DNA from: Paraspadella gotoi
Taxonomy: Eukaryota > Chaetognatha
NCBI GenBank assembly: GCA_051294375.1
Contig: CM119266.1
Location: forward strand, 17,912,087-17,976,086
Direction of reading: 5' to 3'
Length of the DNA: 64,000 bases
The notes under the pieces are model-generated. The model was not told the DNA's origin. It searched no databases and saw only the letters and a program-made list of their open reading frames with translations. Shown piece by piece: positions 9,551-19,711 of this stretch. Each line of letters begins with the position of its first letter. Within the stretch, counting starts at the first letter, position 1. Made by a program: the position numbers and the translations under genes.

Positions 9551-12205
9551 ATGACGCGTCATCATCGCGAGGGTCCGCGTCAAAGAAAGACGTTTCCCGT
9601 GGACGAACCCGTCGCCGACACTGACGGACAATATTCAAACCGCGTGGCCAACGGTGTCTCCCGCCGCAGCCCCACCGCAGCCTCTACGCAACCGCCTTCG
9701 CGCCACGCCCCTCCGCTCCGCCGACGCCGTCACCTGAAAGACGAGCCTCGCGACGAAAGGGCAAGCCTTTGGGGCTGCGTCGTTCTCGGCCTCGTCCTCT
9801 TTGTCTTTGGCGTCTGCTCCGTCTACGGGATGAAGATTTATATGGAATATCTGGAGCGAATCAAAGTCAACAACCCGCTCCTCGTGTCCCGTCTCGTCCG
9901 CTCAAACGAATCCCATCCTTATTTCGTGGCGCCGGATCGCTATTGGGGATCGTATCGACCCCACGTTTATTTCGGGATGAGGACTCGTAGCCCCGACTCG
10001 ATCCTGACGGGGCTGATGTGGCTGGACCAGCTAGCGGCTTTTAAAGGCGGATCTTTGCCTCTACGCCATTGGTGCGAACACGGGGACGGACTCCGCCGCT
10101 ACGGATGGAACGCTCACGATGGAAAGACTTTTGGGTCGCAGGAGATCGTAGACCATCGCTTCACTCTCTCCACACAATTCGTCAAGCGGCCGACGAAGGG
10201 CGTCCATGGCGGAGATTGGACGGCGCGCGTGACGGCCACGCCTAATTCTGATCGCGAATCTGTCGTCATTTCTCTCATGTTCTACGTCATGTTACCCGAA
10301 GGCGTCTCGCCCGGCGACTACGGCGCAGACCGCGCCGGCGGCGCCGAACTTCGCGGCGTCGTCGGCGCCGACGAGCGTCTGGAGGAAATTGTTGGCTCGA
10401 CGCCGGACAATGGGCCTTTTTCGATCGGCTTTCTCGCCGGCGAAGGATCCGTCCTCAAGCACAACCACCTCTCGGCCTTCGCTCCTTCCGCCGAAGCCCG
10501 CGTCGTTGATGAGGTCGTCCTTCGCAGCCTCGTCGATCGAAAACTCGATCCTCGCAACGACTTTCGCTATTTAGCCCTCGGTGGAAGGCAGCGCGACCCA
10601 AACGGCACGCCTCACAATCTCGTCGTCCACCAAGTCACTGTCTCGTTGCCCTTTACCCTCGAGATCGTCTACATGTCCGAGGACGCGCCGCTGCCTCACG
10701 GCGTCCCGCCTCTGCGCGACCAAATGTTCGAGGATTGGATCTCCTGGTCGCTCAAAGACTTCGAGAAGACGTTCGAGACTAAATTCAGTCTGAGGGAAAA
10801 GGGATTCTCCAATCGTGAAATCAAAATGGCCCAATCAGCCTTTTCCAATTTATTGGGCTCCGTCGGTTACTTTTACGGTTCCTCCATCGTTCAGTCTCCC
10901 TTGACCGAAGTGCCAGTCAACTACTGGAACGCCCCTCTCTACACTGGCGTTCCGTCTCGCTCTTTTTTTCCCCGTGGTTTCCTCTGGGACGAGGGTTTTC
11001 ACAATCTCCTCATCTCTGAATGGGATTTGGAGATCTCCAAGGATATCCTCGGCCACTGGTTCGATCTGATCAACCGGGAGGGATGGATCCCCCGCGAACA
11101 GATCCTGGGCGCGGAGGCGCGATCCAAAGTCCCTGCAGAATTCGTTGTCCAACACAACGACAACGCCAATCCGCCCGCCTTTTTTTTACCGCTCAAGAAA
11201 ATGGTTCCATCACTTCTCGCTTCTGGTCAATCGGAAGACGTCGAGTGGTTGGAAACACTCTATCCCCGCCTTCAGGCGTGGTACGCCTGGTATAACAAGA
11301 CGCAACGCGGCGACGACGCCGTCGGCCGCGCCTTTCGGTGGCGCGGGCGAAATCCACAGGCGTCGAGAGAGTTGAACCCGAAGACGTTGACTTCCGGTTT
11401 AGACGATTATCCGCGCGCTAGTCACCCGACGAGCAAGGAACGCCACGTGGATCTGCTGTGCTGGATGGCTCTGGCGGCTAGCGTCATGGCCGACATCAGC
11501 GCCGCGGTGGGGACGCCGCGCGAGGCCGACAGGTATCGAGCCGACCATCGTGCGCTGACCGACAACGAGATGTTGAATCGACTTCATTGGTCGCCCGAGT
11601 TGGAGTTTTACGCCGATTTTGGTCTCCACACGGAAGATGTTGTCTTGAAGCGGCCCCCGCCACCGGTAAATCGGCGGCCGGGGATGCCGGTCGTCAACAG
11701 CGAGAAAGTGAGAGTAACAAAATCAGAGCCTAAATATAAATTCGTCGACGCTCACGGTTACGTCTCTCTCTTTCCTTTTCTGCTCCGAGTTTTAAAACCA
11801 GACTCTGACAAACTCGGGAAGATCCTTAACGATCTCACAGACCCTCAGATCCTCTGGACCTCGCACGGTCTGCGGTCTCTTTCTCGCAAGGCCAAGATGT
11901 ACAATCGGTACAACACGGAGAATGACGCTCCCTATTGGCGAGGATCCATTTGGATCAACATCAACTACTTGGCCATTTCCGCGCTGGATTATTATCGGAG
12001 CGTCAAGGGTCCGCACGCTAAATTAGCCGGGGAGATTTACACGAAATTGAGGAAAAACGTGATCGACAATATCGTTTCCGAATATCATCGTACGGGTTAC
12101 ATTTGGGAACATTACAACGACGTGACGGGTTACGGAGAAGGGACGCATCCGTTCACGGGATGGTCCGCGTTGGTCGTGCTCATAATGGGGGAGAAATATC
12201 ATTAG
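9551..12205 (+). CDS. MOGS: MOGS, mannosyl-oligosaccharide glucosidase (ER glucosidase I, GH63)
   Basis: A single exon encodes 884 residues. The enzyme removes the terminal alpha-1,2-glucose from Glc3Man9GlcNAc2 just after transfer to nascent glycoproteins in the ER lumen. The layout is that of a type II membrane protein: a basic cytosolic N-terminus with RRRRH at 57-61, one membrane segment at about 73-95, then the GH63 N-domain (YWGSYRPHVYFGMRTRSP) and the C-terminal (alpha/alpha)6 barrel. Barrel motifs are SFFPRGFLWDEGFH, YNRYNTENDAPYWRGSIW and WEHYNDVTGYGEGTHPFTGW. The last of these includes the region of the family's catalytic base. Human MOGS is 837 residues. Intronless, unlike most neighbours. 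Confidence 0.96.
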   Translation: MTRHHREGPRQRKTFPVDEPVADTDGQYSNRVANGVSRRSPTAASTQPPSRHAPPLRRRRHLKDEPRDERASLWGCVVLGLVLFVFGVCSVYGMKIYMEYLERIKVNNPLLVSRLVRSNESHPYFVAPDRYWGSYRPHVYFGMRTRSPDSILTGLMWLDQLAAFKGGSLPLRHWCEHGDGLRRYGWNAHDGKTFGSQEIVDHRFTLSTQFVKRPTKGVHGGDWTARVTATPNSDRESVVISLMFYVMLPEGVSPGDYGADRAGGAELRGVVGADERLEEIVGSTPDNGPFSIGFLAGEGSVLKHNHLSAFAPSAEARVVDEVVLRSLVDRKLDPRNDFRYLALGGRQRDPNGTPHNLVVHQVTVSLPFTLEIVYMSEDAPLPHGVPPLRDQMFEDWISWSLKDFEKTFETKFSLREKGFSNREIKMAQSAFSNLLGSVGYFYGSSIVQSPLTEVPVNYWNAPLYTGVPSRSFFPRGFLWDEGFHNLLISEWDLEISKDILGHWFDLINREGWIPREQILGAEARSKVPAEFVVQHNDNANPPAFFLPLKKMVPSLLASGQSEDVEWLETLYPRLQAWYAWYNKTQRGDDAVGRAFRWRGRNPQASRELNPKTLTSGLDDYPRASHPTSKERHVDLLCWMALAASVMADISAAVGTPREADRYRADHRALTDNEMLNRLHWSPELEFYADFGLHTEDVVLKRPPPPVNRRPGMPVVNSEKVRVTKSEPKYKFVDAHGYVSLFPFLLRVLKPDSDKLGKILNDLTDPQILWTSHGLRSLSRKAKMYNRYNTENDAPYWRGSIWININYLAISALDYYRSVKGPHAKLAGEIYTKLRKNVIDNIVSEYHRTGYIWEHYNDVTGYGEGTHPFTGWSALVVLIMGEKYH

Positions 12206-12522
12206 TCCGCTTTTGATATTTGATTTAGACTAATTGTTTAATGTTTACATTAAATTTTTAAATGACGACACGTTTTGCATCATCGTCGTTAAAATTCTTT
12301 TTCCAGTCAAACAAATTATATATTCCAAACTTTTTTGAAATTGAACTGCGTTAAGATCTCGCCACGCTTGTATGTCACCTATGTCCTGCTATCCTCATCT
12401 TTATGTTACTTTTTTTTTCAGGAAATGAAATTGTGAGCATTGAACTTGTTACGAACCGATTATTGAAATATGTTAGACGACTTCTTATATTTACGACAGT
12501 TACCGTAAATTCGAGAATAGTA
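12206..12522. other. MOGS 3' flank, AT-rich
   Basis: No coding sequence was found. This contains the presumed MOGS 3' UTR and lies directly against the TA-flanked element that starts at 12523. Confidence 0.35.
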
Positions 12523-12941
12523 CAGAAGGCTTCATATTATAAAATGAGGTATTGTGGCGGTATATTCACACTGCCTCACGTCCACCATCCTTCAGCCAAA
12601 TCCATTGGCTCAGAGGGGGAACACACCATCCCAGGCGTAGTGTTCCAACCACAGTCCTAACGACTTCCCTCTGCGTTGGCAAAGCGAGACCGTCCTAGGG
12701 TAACCGCGTGACTGGAGGCGTCACTGGGGGTCGGAAGCCCCCAAAGCCAACAGTGAGATGCTGTAATACAGGCTGTATCTCTTTTCAGGGATTGAATATA
12801 AAAATTCGCCTCGATAGTTCCATTTATATTGTCATTAGGACTGTATATGTAAAATTTTATAAAATTTGATCGGGTAGTTTGATGGTAACAGATTCTGGTC
12901 ACAAAAAAGGGATACCTCATTTTATGATATGAAGCCTTCTG
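12523..12941. mobile_element. MITE with terminal inverted repeats and TA target duplication
   Basis: A 419 bp element is bounded by TA on both sides (12521-12522 and 12942-12943). The left end is CAGAAGGCTTCATATTATAA and the right end is its near-perfect inverse, giving inverted repeats of about 30 bp. TA target sites and this size fit a non-autonomous Tc1/mariner-type element. Its internal sequence is shared with 1008-1850 and partly with 39110-39285. No ORF of transposase type is present. Confidence 0.75.
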
Positions 12942-13070
12942 TACTTCGTATTCTGTAATTTATGTCAACAGTTTTATTGCCAGTGCACTCATCGAAGATT
13001 TAGTGTTTGCATCCAAAGGGGGAATTTTAGTTTAGTCTGTCGAGTATATTTAGTATGCGATTTTCACTAG

Positions 13071-13087
13071 TTTCTTTTTCTTTTCAG
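13071..13087 (+). promoter_or_regulatory. Splice acceptor in the mitofusin 5' leader
   Basis: A strong polypyrimidine tract ending TTTTCTTTTCAG lies 41 bp upstream of the mitofusin ATG. It is either the 3' end of a 5' UTR intron or a spliced-leader trans-splice site. Similar acceptors precede DNAJC5 (17411), PSMC2 (29008), GINS1 (53258) and NuMA (54439). Confidence 0.5.
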
Positions 13088-13128
13088 AAAGTAAATTAAA
13101 AAATAAAAAATAAACCCGAAATCAAATT

Positions 13129-16009
13129 ATGTCCGGCGTCCTCCACAAGAAAATCATGAACGAGAAATCTTCGCGCGGCCTTGAGGCGGAGGACGCTCGC
13201 CGCGTTGGTGGCGCCGGTGACTCCCCCGCCGCCGTCCACAAGTCGCTTCCGCCTCTCGACATCGGTGCCGGAGCGACTTCGCCGGCATCCTTGCGACAGA
13301 TGACGCCGTCTTCCGGCGTCGCGTCGCCGCTCAAACTCTTTGGTCAAGCGAAACGAAAGATCAACGAGATCTTCGTTGACATGGGATCCTATGCGAGAGA
13401 AAGTCATCTCTTCCTCGAGGAATTAAAGAGGACGGCGCCGGAAGTTTTAGGACGCGATGTGGTCTCCCTCGCCGATTACGCCGTCAAAGTCAACGGGATC
13501 GCCGACGTGCTCTCCAGGGATCACATGAAGGTGGCCTTCTTCGGCAGAACCTCCAACGGAAAATCAACCGTGATCAACGCCATGCTGCACAACAAGATCC
13601 TCCCCTCGGGCATCGGCCACACCACCTCTTGCTTCTGTCAAGTGGAAGGGACAGACTCTAGAGAACCTTATCTCCTCATCGACGAGACGGGAGAAACGCT
13701 ACCCGTGGAAAGCGTCGCTTCCCTCGCTCACGCCCTCTGCCGGGAAAAGTTGGAAGAGTCTTCGTTGGTGACGGTCCGATGGCCGAAAGATAAATGCGCC
13801 CTCTTGAAGGACGACGTGGTGTTCGTGGATTCGCCGGGGATCGACGTCTCTCCGGATCTCGATCTCTGGATCGACAAGCACTGCCTCGACGCCGATGTCT
13901 TCATCCTCGTCGGCAACTCGGAATCCACGCTCATGCAGGCGAGAATGGAGCTCTGGGGGATATGTTACAATTTTTAATTGATCATTATAATTATCAAGTT
14001 CAACAAATATTTTTGAGAGGAACCGAATCCGAAATTACAATTTATTTTTACATAATAATATCCTTATAAAATAATAGTAAATTTTCAATATGAATTTTTT
14101 TTAAAAATTAAAGATTTAGATTCTTCATAAAAAGTTAGACAAAAAATAAATAATATAATAATAATAATAATGTGTGAGAGACGATGACGCGAGCAATTCA
14201 CCGTCCGAACTTCGGATCGGGCTGTAGTCCGTCTCTGCTGGTGGGTTAGACGCCCCGTCGCGCTTTCTTGTGTGAATCAGCAGGGCGCGAACCCGAGTCC
14301 TTTGGGTTGGGAGGAGCTCGTGCTACCTCCGGCGCCATAGGCGCTGCTGATTCTCGGACGAGTAACGGGGTATGAAATACTACAGCTACAATTGTGACAT
14401 CTCTCAATCTTTTCATCGATCCACCCTAATGCAGGCAGAGAAAAAGTTCTTTCACAAAGTCAACGAACGTCTCTCTAAACCCAACGTCTTCATCCTCAAC
14501 AATCGATGGGACGCTTCGGCCAGCGAACCCGAGATCATGGAGATGGTGCGGAGTCAGCATCTCGAGCGCGGCGTCAGCTTTCTCGCTGACGAACTCAAAG
14601 TCGTCTCAAAACTGGAGGCGGAAGATCGTGTCTTCTTCGTATCCGCTCGAGAGGCGTTGATGGCGCGATTAAAGGAGGCTGGCACGCCAACTCCCGGAGG
14701 CGACATGGGGCCTCTCCAAGGACATCAGGCGCGCCTATTTGAGTTCAACAACTTTGAGCGAAAATTCGAGGAGTGCATCTCAAAGAGCGCAGTCAAGACC
14801 AAGTTCGCCAAGCACTCGGAACAGGGCAAGCAAATCGTCGCCTCTCTGTGCAAGCTGATGGAGGAAGTGTTGCGAGACGGCGGGGATCTTCGCGCCAAGC
14901 ACGAGGCGGCTCGAAAGGAGCAAGCTGATCGATTAGACTTTGTCGACAAGCAGCTTGCGATGTTGGCGCGGGAGATGAAGGATAAGATTCGTTCGATGGT
15001 GGAGGATGTAGAGCGTCAAGTATCCCACGCCCTCAACGACGAGATCCGACGTCTTTCCGTTCTCGTCGACGAATTCGAACGACCCTTTCATCCCGACCCT
15101 CTCGTCCTCGCCGTCTACAAGAAAGAACTCCACCAATGGGTCGAGAAAGGTCTCGGCAGGAACCTCTCAAGCCGCTGCAATGCCGCCCTGTTGCAGTCGC
15201 TGCAGGTCACCGAGGAAGAGATGACGACCCGCTTGGCGTCGCTGCTGCCGCCGGAGAAGATGCCTCAAGTCAGGAACGAAGCTTCGCCCAAAAAAGACTT
15301 TGAGATTCTCTACCGAACTGATTGTCACAACCTCTGCGCGGACTTCCAAGAGGACATCGCTTTTCGCTTTTCCATCGGCATCCCCGCCCTCGTCAATCGA
15401 GTCCTCGGCCCAAAAAGGCACAAGTTAGCGGGCCTCTTCGGCCTGGCGCCGGAATCGATCCCACGACCATTTCCTCCCTCGACGCCGCAGACGCCCTCTA
15501 ACGAGCGATCGACGTATCAAGACGAGAGTGAGACGATGATGTTGCTCGCCAACGCCTTCGTGTCTCTCACGTCGAGAACGACGGTCGGCGCGCTGGCGGC
15601 GTTCGGGATCGTGTGGCGCGCCGTCGGGTGGCGCGTCGTAGCTTTCGCCGCTTCGCTCTACTGCGGACTCTACCTCTACGAGCGCCTCACCTGGACGAAC
15701 AAGGCCAAGGAGCGGACCTTCAAGAAGCAGTACGTGCAGTACGCCTCCTCCAAGCTGCGACTCATAGTGGACCTAACTTCGTCCAACTGCTCGCATCAAG
15801 TGCAGCAGGAATTGGTGGCCACGCTGAACAGGCTTTGCCATCAGGTGGAGATCTCCAAGACGGAACTGGACGAGGCGTTGCGGGAGTTGAACAGGGACAT
15901 CAGCAAGTTGGAGGACGTGGGCAACAAGGCCAAGGTGCTGCGAAACAAGGCCCAATGGTTGGACTCAGATTTGGCCGAATTCATGGACAATTTTCTCGCC
16001 CAAATGTGA
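13129..16009 (+). CDS. MFN2: Mitofusin (MFN/Marf), dynamin-like GTPase of mitochondrial outer membrane fusion
   Basis: Two exons, 13129-13938 and 14435-16009, encode 794 residues. Mitofusins tether and fuse mitochondrial outer membranes. The GTPase has G1 GRTSNGKST (139-147), G3 DSPG (234-237) and G4 NRWD (293-296). Conserved blocks are [20 protein letters not shown], a coiled-coil heptad region, CADFQEDI, paired hydrophobic membrane segments at about 650-687 and the C-terminal HR2 ending [15 protein letters not shown]. The only intron has a GC donor (ATGCAG|GCGAGA). The same exon-end sequence is repeated just before the acceptor (see findings). Joining at these sites gives the conserved [14 protein letters not shown]. 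The symbol follows the vertebrate paralogue; invertebrates usually have a single mitofusin. Confidence 0.96.
14145..14362 (-). mobile_element. SINE-like GC-rich insert with (ATT)n tail in the mitofusin intron
   Basis: A GC-rich block stands out from AT-rich intron sequence. Read on the minus strand it has a box B-like GGTTCGCGCCC and a partial box A-like TAGCACGAGCT upstream. It ends in an (ATT)n tail, seen as (AAT)n at 14150-14171 on the plus strand. A 10-bp GAATCAGCAG/CTGCTGATTC inverted pair flanks the head. This organisation fits a tRNA-derived SINE. No second copy was found in the window. Confidence 0.4.
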
Positions 16010-16586
16010 AGGTCGTTTTTTGAGATTTGTCTTGCATTTAAAATTTTTTTGTGGCGAGTTTTCTTTTTAGATTTTAAACTTATAGTAATTATTCGGCAAT
16101 TTCAATTTTTTTATTATTTACTTTTGATTTTTCAATATTCATACGTAGATTTGTAGTTTACACTGTTTTACGAAATGCGGTATTTTTTTCTCCAATTCTT
16201 TTATTGTTTGAAATTATTAAGACGTACGTGTACTAACTTACCGAATAATTTATTGATAGGCAAAAAGTTATCACTGTGAAAAATTGTGGAAATGGAGAAA
16301 CTTGCATTAAAATCGGTTTCAACAAGACGGAAGGTCGGCGTTTTCTGGGCTTTCCTTGACTTTTAACAATTAAATAAAATTATTTGTTAATGCGTCTCTC
16401 CCGTTAAATTTTTCCCATGAATTATATCGTTTTAACCCAACCATCCCCCCCAGTCGTCTTGGGGATGCTTTAATGTTATGATGAGAATTTCTTAGAAATG
16501 GAAAAGAAAAAATAAACTGTGCTCAGAGGCGCTGCGACCTCGATGTTCCCTCTGGTCTCAAACAAAGTACAACGATTAAAAATAAA
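16010..16586. other. Mitofusin 3' flank, AT-rich
   Basis: No coding sequence. AATAAA at about 16373 could be a polyadenylation signal. The interval ends in the leader of the small gene at 16587. Confidence 0.35.
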
Positions 16587-16760
16587 ATGATTATGCGTCG
16601 CTATTTTGGGTTTCGACTCGAAAAGAAGGAAATCCTTTTCGCCTTTTTCTTTGGCTGCGGCTCGGCTTTTTACGTCTTCAAACCCTTGATCGATGCCAAA
16701 CGAGATCGAGTAAGAGAGAAGTTGGATTCGGAAAAAGACAAAGATGTTGCCGCTTCATGA
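16587..16760 (+). CDS. PIGBOS1-like mitochondrial outer-membrane microprotein
   Basis: A 57-residue ORF starts with ATG at 16587 (a second ATG is two codons later) and stops at TGA 16758-16760. It has a basic N-terminus, one hydrophobic segment at about 16-31 (ILFAFFFGCGSAFYVFKP) and a charged coiled C-terminus (KRDRVREKLDSEKDKD). The pattern LLFA-x6-G-x3-Y-[IV]-F-x-P followed by a charged helix is that of vertebrate PIGBOS1, a 54-residue outer-membrane protein that binds ER CLCC1. Size, topology and the YVFKP motif agree, but similarity over so short a protein is modest. Another small single-pass mitochondrial protein remains possible. It lies between mitofusin and DNAJC5 on the same strand. 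Confidence 0.5.
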   Translation: MIMRRYFGFRLEKKEILFAFFFGCGSAFYVFKPLIDAKRDRVREKLDSEKDKDVAAS

Positions 16761-17457
16761 TCATGTGCCTTGACCTCGTTGGGAGTCGGATTGCGTTGGT
16801 CTCCAAAGAAAGAAGACCCTCAAAACGATAAGAAATGATGACTCGAACGATCTTTCCTCTGGAGTGAGATTTGACGATAGCATGTTTAGGACTGGACTAT
16901 TTGTCAAAACATATGTTGATGTTTAAGAAACTTGAATCTAGTTTTTGGCTTCCCACAAAATAATTTTATTGATTTGATTATTTATTTGTTAAATACCTTG
17001 GCTTCATTTGGTTTTGTTTCTGTTAATTAAAAATAATAATATAAAGATAAACCAAAACCCAAACCGCAAATTTATTTCGGTTTTTTCTTTTTAAAAAAAA
17101 TTAGTATTAAATTTATCGAGGTAGCGAGTAACTAAAACTTGAAAGAAAAAAACCATCTAACACTAAGAAAAAGAAAGAAAAAAATATTTTTTATTAAAAA
17201 GATTGTAACAGTTTATTAATCAGGCAATCAATTCTTCTGATGTTCGCCGTTAAATTTCACTTATCTCGTCTTAAGGATTCCATCTTTATTACTTATCGAC
17301 ATAAAATTCCACAATGATCCCTGAGAGTTTGCTGTTTTCGATTCCGTAGCCACCCGCGCGCGCGGGCACTGAGAAAAGAGCGATGCAGTCCCGGTTGCCC
17401 CTTTCTTTCAGCCCCGGCGGCCGGGGCAACCCCTGAATTCCCCCCCCTTTGGTCACG
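16761..17457. other. Intergenic; DNAJC5 leader with splice acceptor
   Basis: No coding sequence. CCCCTTTCTTTCAG ends at 17411, 47 bp before the DNAJC5 ATG. An inverted pair GTTGCCCC/GGGGCAAC straddles that acceptor, so a short hairpin could form there. Confidence 0.4.
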
Positions 17458-17970
17458 ATGAGCGTGCGAGAGGGCGGACGGCGCCCCACCTCGGAAGGAC
17501 GGAGCCTCTACGCAGTCCTCGGCGTCGAAAGGGACGCCACCGAGAATGAGATCCGCCACGCCTACCGTAAGATGGCGCTCAAACATCACCCGGACAAGAA
17601 CCCGGATGATCCGGAGGCGGAGGAAAGGTTCAAAGTGATCAACCACGCCTACTCGATCCTCTCTGACGAAAGGAAGAGGCGCATCTACGACGAGCACGGA
17701 AGCGAAGGCCTTGAGATCGCAGAGACTTACGGAGCAGAGAACGTGAATCTTTTCTACACCGTGAACAGCCCCGTCACCACGGCCATCGTCCTCTGCATCG
17801 GTCTCCTCACCTGCTGCTTCGGATGCTGCTTTTGCTGTTGCTTTTGCTGCTTCGGCTTCTGCTGCGGCGCTTGCGCTCCCAAGGAGGGAGGATCGGAGAG
17901 CGGAGGAAGAGGAAGAGGAAAGAAGAAAAAAAAGACGAAGACGAAGAAGAGAAGACAAAAGTCGAAATAG
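17458..17970 (+). CDS. DNAJC5: DNAJC5, cysteine-string protein
   Basis: A single exon encodes 170 residues. Cysteine-string protein is a palmitoylated Hsc70 co-chaperone on synaptic and secretory vesicles that keeps SNAP-25 folded; a SNAP-25 gene lies at 46206. The J domain spans about 16-82 with HPD at 44-46. A linker ([19 protein letters not shown]) leads into a string of 13 cysteines at 113-139. The C-terminus is unusual. Vertebrate CSP has an acidic, regulated tail of about 60 residues. Here it is about 30 residues, Gly/Ser then almost pure Lys/Arg/Thr ([16 protein letters not shown]). The ATG at 17458 is chosen because it places the J domain at the usual position. Confidence 0.94.
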   Translation: MSVREGGRRPTSEGRSLYAVLGVERDATENEIRHAYRKMALKHHPDKNPDDPEAEERFKVINHAYSILSDERKRRIYDEHGSEGLEIAETYGAENVNLFYTVNSPVTTAIVLCIGLLTCCFGCCFCCCFCCFGFCCGACAPKEGGSESGGRGRGKKKKKTKTKKRRQKSK

Positions 17971-18304
17971 TGACGCGACGATCGATCGATTGATCGATGA
18001 TGATGATGATGATGATCTGTTACGCGGATTTGTTCGTGTTAGCAGAAATTGCTTTTATTTAGGACGAACGTCAAGTCTTTATCAACGCCGCGTTTTACTT
18101 TTGGTATCTATTTTTTGAGATTTTCCTCGTTTTTAATTTTCAGGTGTCTTAATTTAGTTTTTCGATCAAAATCAAGACTTGAAACCCCAGGATGGATGAA
18201 ACTACAGTCATGGTAAAGAAAAGTTGTTGGACTACTATGAAAAACCAAAACTAGGCTTCTAATGAAGCCCAACGCCCTTTCCCTCCACCTAAAACTGGCA
18301 CAAA
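17971..18304. other. Intergenic with (ATG)n microsatellite
   Basis: CGATCGATCGAT followed by about six GAT/ATG repeats occupies 17979-18018. No gene was recognised in the remaining sequence. Confidence 0.5.
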
Positions 18305-19454
18305 ATGCTGGCCCCTTCGCCCGAACACAGCAGAGACCTCTCGCCCGCTCAATACTCTCCTGTCGCCGCTCCTCGCGCCCCGTGCGACTCCGCCGTCGTC
18401 TCTCTCAACGTCGGCGGTTCGACCTTCTCCGCTCGACTGGGCACGCTGATCGCGAGTCATCCGGGCTCCTTGTTGTCGGAGATTCTGTGGGCGTGGCCTT
18501 CGGTCTCGGCTGTGGACGTTGACGCTCAGGGACGCGTCTTCCTCGATCGCGATCCCGTCGTCTTCCGTCTCGTTCTAAATTTTCTCCGCACGGGAGCGCT
18601 GGCGTTGCCTGATGACTTTTCCGAGTGGCGCCTGCTCAAGCGAGAGATCGTCGAGTATAAGATTCCTCGGTTGACCCAGCTGGTCTCTACTCTCGATGCC
18701 CAGGTCGAGTTTTGTCTCGGCGGAGAACATTTTCGGCTGCCGAGGAAGACCCTCCTCAGGTTCAAGTTTTTCGAACGGCTTTTGCAAGGTAAGTAGGGAA
18801 GATGAGAAGGATTTAGCTTGCCGTCCCATCCTCCCCTTTCTCTTTCTCTTTTTATTATCATCCTCCGTCGTATGTCTCATTTCTACATTTTCTCCTGGAA
18901 AATTAGAAAATGTTCTCGTTTTTCTGACCGAGAATCGGTTCCGACCAAATCAAATTGTATATGATTTTCACTCTATTTCATCACGCCGTTATATGTTAGG
19001 AGGCGAATCTTGCGTAACCCGACACGTAGTCCTCAAGGTTTTATATAAAATAAAGTGTAATGTTATGCTTTCGCTATTAGTTAAAGCACTATCAAGGATA
19101 AACTTGTTAAATTGCGAATAAACTTTAGTGGAAATACTTGATCTCATTTAATGTAAACCTAAGCCTAACGATCTATAATCGTCCTCAGGCGAGACTTCAA
19201 TGACCCTCAACGAAGAAGGCATGATGACCATCTGCAATAGAGACGCTAATTTGTTCGTCAAAGTCTTGACGGTTTTACAGACTTGCGACGGAATCGCGTC
19301 CGGTGAAGGCCCTCCGTCCGCAGCGCCGAAGAGCCTGACGCCAGAGAGGCTCGCCCGGGTGTGCGAGTCGATCTTCGGCGTCGGTCTAGCAGGAGATGAG
19401 CTCTCTTTCGCCTGCGAACGCGGAATGGCAGAGACGAGGTTTTACACGGAATAG
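18305..19454 (+). CDS. KCTD-like protein with two BTB/T1 folds
   Basis: Two exons, 18305-18788 and 19189-19454, encode 249 residues. The first domain (about 30-130) is a T1-type BTB: VVSLNVGGSTFSARLGTL, then GRVFLDRDPVVFRLVLNFLRTG and LKREIVEYKIP. A second, degenerate copy follows (VEFCLGGEHFRLPRKTLLRF at about 132-150 and continuing across the intron). Tandem T1 domains occur in some KCTD-family proteins, which act as CUL3 substrate adaptors or as regulators of channels and GPCRs. The substrate cannot be told from sequence. The intron (AAG|GTAAGT to CCTCAG) splits a glycine codon. Confidence 0.8.
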
Positions 19455-19711
19455 AGGGCTAGTTAGCATTTGTTAATCGTCATATTTGACGCTTTTACCC
19501 AACGAATTTGTTTTTCATATTCCAGATATACATATTATACGTTGTATCGTTCGTGCTGGGTTGTTACATGATTATTTATGATAATATCACTTTTTTCATT
19601 TGCGGCGACACTAAATTTTATCATTGTTAATTTATTTCGTAGCTTCAAGCATGAAAATAGAAAAATCAAAACTGAGTCTAGCTTTCCGCTAGCGACCAAA
19701 AAAAAAAACAG

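Noticed and set aside
13939-13977. Read-through of mitofusin exon 1 to the stop at 13977
   Set aside because: It would truncate the GTPase before NRWD; splicing at the GC donor restores the family sequence exactly.
14165-14360. Hammerhead ribozyme in the mitofusin intron
   Set aside because: CTGATTC and GGACGAG resemble parts of the core, but the CUGANGA and GAAA core positions are not both present. A SINE is the simpler reading.
17293-17958. 221-residue minus-strand ORF
   Set aside because: Overlaps DNAJC5 antisense. It is Ala/Ser-rich from GC-rich codons and has no domain.
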